10,702 nucleotides of DNA from positions 1 to 10,702 of the forward strand of contig DITE01000113.1 in NCBI GenBank assembly GCA_002422725.1, in the 5' to 3' direction. This DNA is from Bacteroidales bacterium UBA6192 (GTDB lineage Bacteria > Bacteroidota > Bacteroidia > Bacteroidales > F082). The translations under genes and the position numbers were made by a program. Shown one piece after another: positions 5,447 to 10,702 of the stretch; the stretch's first letter is position 1; each line of letters starts with the position of its first letter. The notes under the pieces are model-generated. The model saw only the letters and a list, made by a program, of their open reading frames with translations. It was not told the origin of the DNA and searched no databases.

Positions 5447-8437
5447 ATGGTTCAGGCGCGCCCAAACATCAGGTTTAGTTTGCTTATAAGTTTGCTATTG
5501 CTGATGACATTCAATCATAACATTTACTCACAAAATGTATCCATCCAGCAAAACGACATTACAGCCGAGTTGCTCTGGGTCGATTCGGTGTTTGCAAGCC
5601 TGAATGCAGAAGAACGTATCGCTCAGTTGATGGTAGTAAGAGCCAACCAGCCCGGTAAGGAATACGACATCAGGATTGATGGTTGGATTTCGCAATACAA
5701 CATTGGGGGCGTTACATTCTTTAAAGGGAAACCAACGACCCAGCTTATTCAGACAAACAGATGGCAACAATTGTCTAAAACGCCACTGCTCGTTTCCATT
5801 GATGCCGAATGGGGACTGGCCATGCGGCTCGACAACACGGTTCAATATCCGATGCAGATGACCCTGGGTGCAATTGAAAACGATCAGCTGATCAGGCAGA
5901 TGGGTCGCCAGATTGCCGATCAGTGCAAAAGAATGGGTATACACATGAATTTTGCGCCTGTGATCGATGTAAACAACAATCCGGCAAATCCGGTAATCGG
6001 CATGCGGGCCTTTGGCGAAGATCCGCACAAAGTGGCCGAAAAAGGATGGCTATATGCTCAGGCACTTCAGGAAAACGGGATTATTGCAACAGCCAAGCAT
6101 TTTCCGGGACATGGTGACACACATACCGACTCACATTATGCTTTACCTGTTATTAGCCACTCTGCTGAACATCTCGAAAACAACGAACTCATACCATTCC
6201 AACATTTAATTGATCAGGGTCTGGCAGGTATTATGATAGCCCATCTTTATATGCCTGCCTATGAAAAACAGGATAGCCTTGCAACCTCACTCTCTAACAA
6301 TGTGGTGCATAAACTGCTTAAGGAAAAAATGAATTTCAAGGGTTTGATCGTGACCGATGCACTCGACATGAAAGGGGTGACCGATTACCACCCCGCAGGA
6401 ACAATTGAGCTGATGGCACTTATGGCTGGTAACGACATTCTGCTTCTACCCGACAACCTGCCGCTTGCCATACAATCCATTGCAAAAGCCGCTCTTGAGA
6501 ATCCTGAAGTGACCAGACGAATAGAAGAAAGCTGCCGAAAAGTTCTGACTTACAAATATCGTGTGGGCTTAAACAACTACCGGCCTGCCTTTGTCGAAAA
6601 CCTTGACAAAGACCTTAACCAACCTGAAAACAATGAACTGACATTAACCCTATATACTGAGGCAATGACCTTGTTAAAAAACGACGATGGGCTGATTCCA
6701 GTGATCAACCAGAAAGAAAAAAGGGTTGCCTCCTTATCCATTGGGGTTAAAGCGCCCACTCACTTTCAGAAATCACTGATAAACAAAGGACTTAAGGCCG
6801 ATCTCTTTACCCTGCCAAAAGCAGCCACAAAAGAACAACTTCATAAAATCAGTCTGGACCTGAATGCCTATGACCTGGTTATCGTAAGCATTCAAAACAC
6901 CAACATTTTAGCAAACAAGAAATTCGGAATTGAACAACAAAGTATTGATTTTGTCAATCGGCTCACACAAAAGAAAAATGTAGTCCTGATCATCTTTGCT
7001 TCACCTTATGCAGCCGATTATTTTACCCTTCATAATGGCCTTAAATCATTGATGATTGCCTATCAGGACAACAAGTTGGCAGAAGAAGCCGCAGCGGATA
7101 TTTTATTGGGCAATAAACCGGCAAAAGGCAAACTCCCTGTTTCAGCAGGCATGAACTGGCCTTCAGGACTTGGTCTTATGACTTTAAATATGTCTCCATC
7201 AGAAAATGAAACCATTGTGGAGTCATTAACCGCTGAAGTTCCAAAAAAAAAAATCGTCATTCCACTCAATGAAAAAGCCTTAAAAAGCATCGATAGTATT
7301 GCCATGGATGGCATCATGCGTAAAGCTTATCCCGGCTGCCAGATTGTTGCATTAAAGGACGGAGAGATTATTTACGACAAGTGCTTTGGGTTTCACACTT
7401 ACGACAACCAAAAACAAGTGAACCCCACTGATTTGTATGATGTTGCCTCCCTGACAAAAATTCTGGCTTCAACAATGGCAATCATGAAGCTGACTGAAGA
7501 AGGGAAATTAAATCTGAATGACCCGCTCGTAAAGTATTTTCCTTACTTGTCAGGAAGTGCAATAGCCGGAATCACCTTTGTTGAAATCCTGGCTCACCAG
7601 TCGGGACTTACTGATTGGATTCCCTTTTATAAGGAAACACTTAAGAATAAAATCCCTGACTCGCTGGTATATTCAAAAACCATAGATGTAAAGCACCCTT
7701 ATCGTGTTGCAGATAGCCTCTTTATCAGATGGGATTACAAGAACAATATTTTTCAGACCATCGCTAATACAAAACTGAAGAAGAAAGAATATCGGTACAG
7801 CGACCTTGGTTTTTATTTTTTTCCTGCACTGGTTGAAATGCTAACGAATACACCCTTCGACCTGTATCTTGAAAAAACTTTCTACAGCCCGCTGAAACTT
7901 GAGCGCACTCTTTTTCAACCCCTAAACCGATTTGCACGGGAGGAAATAATTCCCACCGAGAAAGATAGTGAATTCAGGCATCAACTGCTACATGGTGATG
8001 TACATGATCAGGGCGCTGCTATGTTGGGAGGAATTTCAGGTCATGCCGGACTATTCTCGAATGCTTATGAAGTGGCCATGCTCATGCAATTGATGATAGA
8101 CAAAGGAAGCTGCGATACACTGGTATTGTTTAAGCCTGAGACCATTGATAAATTTACTTCGGTTCAATTTCCAAAAAATGACAACAGAAGGGGTCTTGGA
8201 TTTGACAAGCCTCCGATCGACCCACTTGAAAAAAAACGCATGCCTTCAAAATCAGCTTCTAAGAGTAGCTTTGGGCATAGCGGATTTACCGGCACTTTTG
8301 CATGGGCCGATCCCGAAAATAAACTGGTGTTCATTTTTCTCTCGAACAGAGTGCATCCCGACTCCAAAATAAATATGCTCTCAAAATTAGAAATCCGAAC
8401 CAAATTGCACGATTTATTCTATCAAGCTGTTAAATAA
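5447..8437 (+). CDS. Secreted GH3 beta-N-acetylglucosaminidase-like / class C serine hydrolase fusion
   Basis: The 996-residue protein joins two enzymes behind a signal peptide (hydrophobic at about 10-22, likely cleavage after the SQ at 28-29). Residues about 40-375 are a GH3 barrel with the NagZ-type loop KHFPGHGDT (217-225) followed by D228 and H230 (acid/base dyad), and VTD with likely nucleophile D304. Residues about 395-575 resemble the second GH3 domain. Residues about 610-990 are a beta-lactamase/DD-peptidase-like domain with S668-L-T-K671, Y784-S-D786 in place of Y-x-N, and H944-S-G946 as the third motif. All key residues of both halves are present. NagZ enzymes remove N-acetylglucosamine from muropeptides, and class C-like hydrolases include DD-peptidases and esterases, so a joint role in cell-wall fragment processing in the periplasm or at the outer membrane is plausible but unproven. 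The fusion is common in Bacteroidota. An 11-A run at 7243-7253 lies in the inter-domain linker. The CDF gene starts 2 bases after its stop codon. Confidence 0.93.
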   Translation: MVQARPNIRFSLLISLLLLMTFNHNIYSQNVSIQQNDITAELLWVDSVFASLNAEERIAQLMVVRANQPGKEYDIRIDGWISQYNIGGVTFFKGKPTTQLIQTNRWQQLSKTPLLVSIDAEWGLAMRLDNTVQYPMQMTLGAIENDQLIRQMGRQIADQCKRMGIHMNFAPVIDVNNNPANPVIGMRAFGEDPHKVAEKGWLYAQALQENGIIATAKHFPGHGDTHTDSHYALPVISHSAEHLENNELIPFQHLIDQGLAGIMIAHLYMPAYEKQDSLATSLSNNVVHKLLKEKMNFKGLIVTDALDMKGVTDYHPAGTIELMALMAGNDILLLPDNLPLAIQSIAKAALENPEVTRRIEESCRKVLTYKYRVGLNNYRPAFVENLDKDLNQPENNELTLTLYTEAMTLLKNDDGLIPVINQKEKRVASLSIGVKAPTHFQKSLINKGLKADLFTLPKAATKEQLHKISLDLNAYDLVIVSIQNTNILANKKFGIEQQSIDFVNRLTQKKNVVLIIFASPYAADYFTLHNGLKSLMIAYQDNKLAEEAAADILLGNKPAKGKLPVSAGMNWPSGLGLMTLNMSPSENETIVESLTAEVPKKKIVIPLNEKALKSIDSIAMDGIMRKAYPGCQIVALKDGEIIYDKCFGFHTYDNQKQVNPTDLYDVASLTKILASTMAIMKLTEEGKLNLNDPLVKYFPYLSGSAIAGITFVEILAHQSGLTDWIPFYKETLKNKIPDSLVYSKTIDVKHPYRVADSLFIRWDYKNNIFQTIANTKLKKKEYRYSDLGFYFFPALVEMLTNTPFDLYLEKTFYSPLKLERTLFQPLNRFAREEIIPTEKDSEFRHQLLHGDVHDQGAAMLGGISGHAGLFSNAYEVAMLMQLMIDKGSCDTLVLFKPETIDKFTSVQFPKNDNRRGLGFDKPPIDPLEKKRMPSKSASKSSFGHSGFTGTFAWADPENKLVFIFLSNRVHPDSKINMLSKLEIRTKLHDLFYQAVK
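7243..7253 (+). repeat. A11 homopolymer at the domain boundary of the GH3 fusion
   Basis: Eleven consecutive A bases encode the end of P599, K600-K602 and the first base of I603, precisely in the linker between the GH3 part and the serine hydrolase part. It is the longest single-base run I see in the window. A one-base gain reaches TGA at 7270-7272 and a one-base loss reaches TAA at 7281-7283, so either slip yields a GH3-only protein of about 608-611 residues. Confidence 0.9.
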
Positions 8438-8439
8438 CC

Positions 8440-9354
8440 ATGCACAAAACAACCGGACATCTTTCGAAGGAGCGCGAAAGCCGAAACCTGTTTATCACGG
8501 TTTTTCTGAACATTATCATTGCCGTGGCAGAACTGATTGGTGGTTTGTTGTCGAATAGTCTGGCCCTGATCTCCGATGCCATTCACAACCTGAGCGATGG
8601 CATTGCTATGTTGATTACCTATGTTACTGTGAAGGTGAGCAAGCGACAGAATAACCAACGAAAAACATTCGGATACAAACGTATTCAGATACTTGCAGCC
8701 CTTTTCAATGCCCTGACACTGATTGCTATATGCCTTTTTCTGATTTTTGAGGCTTACAAAAGGTTTATTCAACCTGAGGAGATCGACAGCATTCCCATGT
8801 TGTTTGTAGCTGCTATCGGGCTTGTAGCCAACCTGGCCGGTGTTTTCCTGCTTAAAGATTTTAAATCGGGCAACATCAACATCAAGGCTGCTTACCTCCA
8901 TCTGATTGGCGACACCTTGTCGAGTGTTGCCGTAATTGTGGGCGGAATTCTGATCTATTTTTATAACATTTACTGGGTCGATCCGCTGGTGACTGTGCTG
9001 ATCAGCGTGTATATTATCCGAGAAACCTACCATGTACTCAGCGAAACCTACAACATCCTGATGCAAGCTGTTCCGGCAGGCATCGATCTGGAAGCAGTAC
9101 GCCAGGAAATCATTGCCATTGAAGGCATCAAAGACCTGCATCATGTGCATGTGTGGAGTCTTACCGACCATGAAGTGCATTTTGAAGGGCATCTCGAACT
9201 GTCTGCTGACATGCCCATCAGTGATGCACAGCTGATTACAGAAAAAGCTCGTGAGAAACTCAAAAACATATTCGACATTCAACACATTACCCTGCAACTC
9301 GAAATCAACTATTGTAAAACACCTTCACTCGTCGTTCCGCAACATGAGTGCTGA
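8440..9354 (+). CDS. Cation diffusion facilitator family transporter (CzcD/ZitB type, probably zinc)
   Basis: This is a 304-residue inner-membrane metal/proton antiporter that exports Zn2+ or similar divalent ions from the cytoplasm. Six membrane helices fall at roughly 17-38, 42-63, 82-105, 117-138, 152-175 and 178-196. The metal site is complete: H49 and D53 in SDAIHNLSDG (helix 2) and H154 and D158 in HLIGD (helix 5), the H-x3-D pairing typical of zinc-transporting members. The cytoplasmic C-terminal domain (about 210-290) shows HHVHVWSL at 234-241 and QHITLQLE at 281-288 for dimerisation and metal sensing, and the chain ends with C292 and a terminal HEC that could bind metal. It begins 2 bases after the GH3 fusion stop codon, so it is probably translationally coupled, and is followed after 15 bases by the membrane protein gene. 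It may supply or balance zinc in the envelope, but no zinc-dependent partner is obvious here. Metal specificity is inferred from motif type only. Confidence 0.94.
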   Translation: MHKTTGHLSKERESRNLFITVFLNIIIAVAELIGGLLSNSLALISDAIHNLSDGIAMLITYVTVKVSKRQNNQRKTFGYKRIQILAALFNALTLIAICLFLIFEAYKRFIQPEEIDSIPMLFVAAIGLVANLAGVFLLKDFKSGNINIKAAYLHLIGDTLSSVAVIVGGILIYFYNIYWVDPLVTVLISVYIIRETYHVLSETYNILMQAVPAGIDLEAVRQEIIAIEGIKDLHHVHVWSLTDHEVHFEGHLELSADMPISDAQLITEKAREKLKNIFDIQHITLQLEINYCKTPSLVVPQHEC

Positions 9355-9369
9355 TAACATTTTTTAACT

Positions 9370-10197
9370 ATGAATAAAACATTGCTTTCTGTTTTACTAT
9401 GGATACTCTCTGTTTTGCTGATGGCATCCCTTGCTATTTATCAGCGTTCCACCGGACCAACCTATCCTGTTAAAGGAAAAATCCTACTTCAGGGAAAAGA
9501 ACATAGCTATAAACTGCTTCGTTCCCACAACACTGGCATGGATGCACCCTTTGAAATGAATGTTCCTGAAGGCATAACCGGACTCTTCCGTTACAAACGT
9601 TTCAAAAGCCATGATCAATGGACTTCGGTTGAACTAATTCCTGAAAACGGATTACTGAAAGCATCAATACCCATGCAACCTGCAGCCGGGAAAGTTGAAT
9701 ACCAGATTGCTCTGGTTGATAACGGCAAATCACATCCTCTAACTGACGAACCCGTTATTATCAGGTTTAAAGGTGCAGTGCCCGACTTTGTGCTTTGGCC
9801 CCATATATTTTTCATGTTTTTTGCCATGGTTTTCAGTATTCGGACAGGATTTGAAGCCTTGTTTATCAGACGAAAAACATATTTTCTGACCACCATTACC
9901 TTATTTCTATTTACCCTGGGAGGTTTAATCCTTGGCCCGATAGTGCAGAAATATGCCTTTGATGCGTATTGGACGGGATGGCCATGGGGGCACGACCTTA
10001 CCGACAACAAAACCCTGTTCGCCTTCATCTTCTGGCTGATTGCCTGGGTTGTGTTACGGAAAAACCATCACAACCGCACCTGGCCAATTGTGGCCACCAT
10101 TGTGATGCTGTTGGTTTACCTGATCCCACATAGCGTGCTGGGGTCCGAAATAGATCATACCAAAACAGAAAACCCAACAACAGAAATCAACGAATGA
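9370..10197 (+). CDS. Multi-spanning membrane protein of unknown function with an N-terminal extracytoplasmic domain
   Basis: I do not recognise this 275-residue protein. It starts with a hydrophobic helix at about 4-24, followed by a soluble, beta-rich segment at about 30-138 (probably periplasmic) that contains YKRFKSHDQWTSVEL near 75-89. Four more membrane helices follow at about 140-158, 171-190, 214-229 and 237-257, and a short polar tail of about 18 residues ends the chain. The loop between the third and fourth helices (about 189-214) is dense in aromatic, glycine and charged residues (GPIVQKYAF, YWTGWPWGHDLTDNK) and looks like a functional or ligand-binding loop, with H208 and two aspartates, D209 and D212. 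It lies 15 bases after the CDF gene, and its stop codon overlaps the start of the rhomboid gene (ATGA), so it is very likely co-expressed with both. It could be a partner or substrate of the rhomboid, or a haem- or metal-linked membrane factor; none of this is shown. Confidence 0.8.
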   Translation: MNKTLLSVLLWILSVLLMASLAIYQRSTGPTYPVKGKILLQGKEHSYKLLRSHNTGMDAPFEMNVPEGITGLFRYKRFKSHDQWTSVELIPENGLLKASIPMQPAAGKVEYQIALVDNGKSHPLTDEPVIIRFKGAVPDFVLWPHIFFMFFAMVFSIRTGFEALFIRRKTYFLTTITLFLFTLGGLILGPIVQKYAFDAYWTGWPWGHDLTDNKTLFAFIFWLIAWVVLRKNHHNRTWPIVATIVMLLVYLIPHSVLGSEIDHTKTENPTTEINE

Positions 10198-10702
10198 ACC
10201 TGATTATCCTCATTATCACCGTTTTGGTATCAGTTGCTTCGTTTTACAACGCAGAGCTGTTCAACAAGCTGAAATTCAATGCCTGGCTCATTAAAGAGAG
10301 TAAGCAGACATGGCGTTTTTTTTCCTATGCCCTGGTCCATGCAAGTTGGATGCATTTGGCAATCAACATGTTTGTTTTATATTCGTTTGGTAGTCATGTT
10401 GAGCATGCTTTCAAGCTTATTTTTGGATCAGGCAAAGGCTTATTAAACTATGGGATGCTTTATGTTGGCGGAGTTATATTTGCCACTTTGCTCGACTTTA
10501 GCAAGCAGAAAAACAATCCCTATTATGATGCAGTTGGGGCTTCAGGTGCCGTAGCAGCTGTTTTGTTTGCCAGCATTATCCTGATGCCAACAAGCAGTTT
10601 GTTTGTTTTTCCGATACCTTTCCCTGTTCCAGCCTGGCTTTTTGGCATTCTGTATATAGTCTATTCTGTCTGGATGGGAAAACGAGGTGGCGACAACATC
10701 GG
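10194..10702 (+). CDS. Rhomboid family intramembrane serine protease (C-terminus cut by window edge)
   Basis: The gene starts at the ATG that overlaps the preceding stop codon by four bases (ATGA) and runs open for 169 codons to the window edge. Rhomboids cut transmembrane helices of substrate proteins within the membrane. The fragment shows H49, H54 and N58 in the helix-2 region (VHASWMHLAINM), matching the H-x4-H-x3-N pattern of the oxyanion site, and the GASG motif at 115-118 with nucleophile S117. Membrane helices are seen at about 1-18, 43-65, 84-100, 113-130 and 144-160. The last visible residues (MGKRGGDNI) sit just before the segment that normally carries the catalytic histidine, which is out of view. 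The N-terminus is minimal, with no zinc-finger or ankyrin extension. As last visible gene of the cluster it should be expressed with the GH3 fusion, CDF transporter and unknown membrane protein; substrates are unknown. Confidence 0.92.
   Translation, partial: MNLIILIITVLVSVASFYNAELFNKLKFNAWLIKESKQTWRFFSYALVHASWMHLAINMFVLYSFGSHVEHAFKLIFGSGKGLLNYGMLYVGGVIFATLLDFSKQKNNPYYDAVGASGAVAAVLFASIILMPTSSLFVFPIPFPVPAWLFGILYIVYSVWMGKRGGDNI

Noticed and set aside
5528..6028. A 166-codon minus-strand open frame inside the GH3 domain
   Set aside because: It is antisense to the conserved GH3 barrel, with no start context and no recognisable motif.
8422..9297. A 291-codon open frame on the minus strand
   Set aside because: It lies wholly antisense to the CDF transporter, whose motifs and membrane helices are unmistakable. 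The minus-strand translation is rich in His, Gln, Asn and Cys with no domain-like pattern, as expected from the complement of a codon-biased gene.
10316..10323. T8 run in the rhomboid gene as a second slippage site
   Set aside because: Eight bases encoding R-F-F-S is not unusual in this AT-rich context, and it does not lie at a domain boundary like the A11 run.

Overview
The window looks like a chromosomal segment of a member of the Bacteroidota. Three things point there. Several genes lack a Shine-Dalgarno sequence and instead have TAnnTTTG-type -7 promoter elements upstream. The transketolase is split into two subunits. One gene encodes a secreted fusion of glycoside hydrolase family 3 and a serine hydrolase, an architecture common in that phylum. 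The order or genus cannot be fixed from the sequence. I see no tRNA, rRNA, CRISPR array, insertion sequence or phage gene.

Left part (1-1891): the C-terminal end of a TrmA/RlmD-type RNA uridine methyltransferase runs in from the left edge. A 246-base spacer follows, then a secreted, probably outer-membrane beta-barrel protein (529-1224, +). Its stop codon directly abuts the stop codon of a convergent shikimate kinase gene (1225-1734, -), which has its own clear Bacteroidota promoter.

Middle part (1892-5171, all -): an apparent three-gene operon in the order transketolase N-terminal subunit, exported von Willebrand factor A (vWA) protein, transketolase C-terminal subunit, with gaps of 24 and 10 bases. 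The two transketolase chains must assemble into one cytoplasmic thiamine-diphosphate enzyme of the pentose phosphate pathway. The gene between them encodes an exported protein with a complete metal-binding MIDAS site and three beta-rich repeats, so its placement is unexpected.

Right part (5447-10702, all +): divergently transcribed from the transketolase operon lies a second tight cluster. It encodes the 996-residue GH3-serine hydrolase fusion (probably cell-wall or muropeptide processing outside the cytoplasm), a cation diffusion facilitator transporter, an unrecognised multi-spanning membrane protein, and a rhomboid-type intramembrane protease cut by the window edge. Gaps are 2 and 15 bases, then a 4-base ATGA overlap, so co-transcription is likely. 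All four products act in or beyond the inner membrane.

The most interesting points are an 11-A run exactly at the GH3/serine hydrolase junction, where both shifted frames terminate within about ten codons; the vWA gene inside the split transketolase operon; and the unknown membrane protein in the envelope cluster. Nothing proves a wholly new system.
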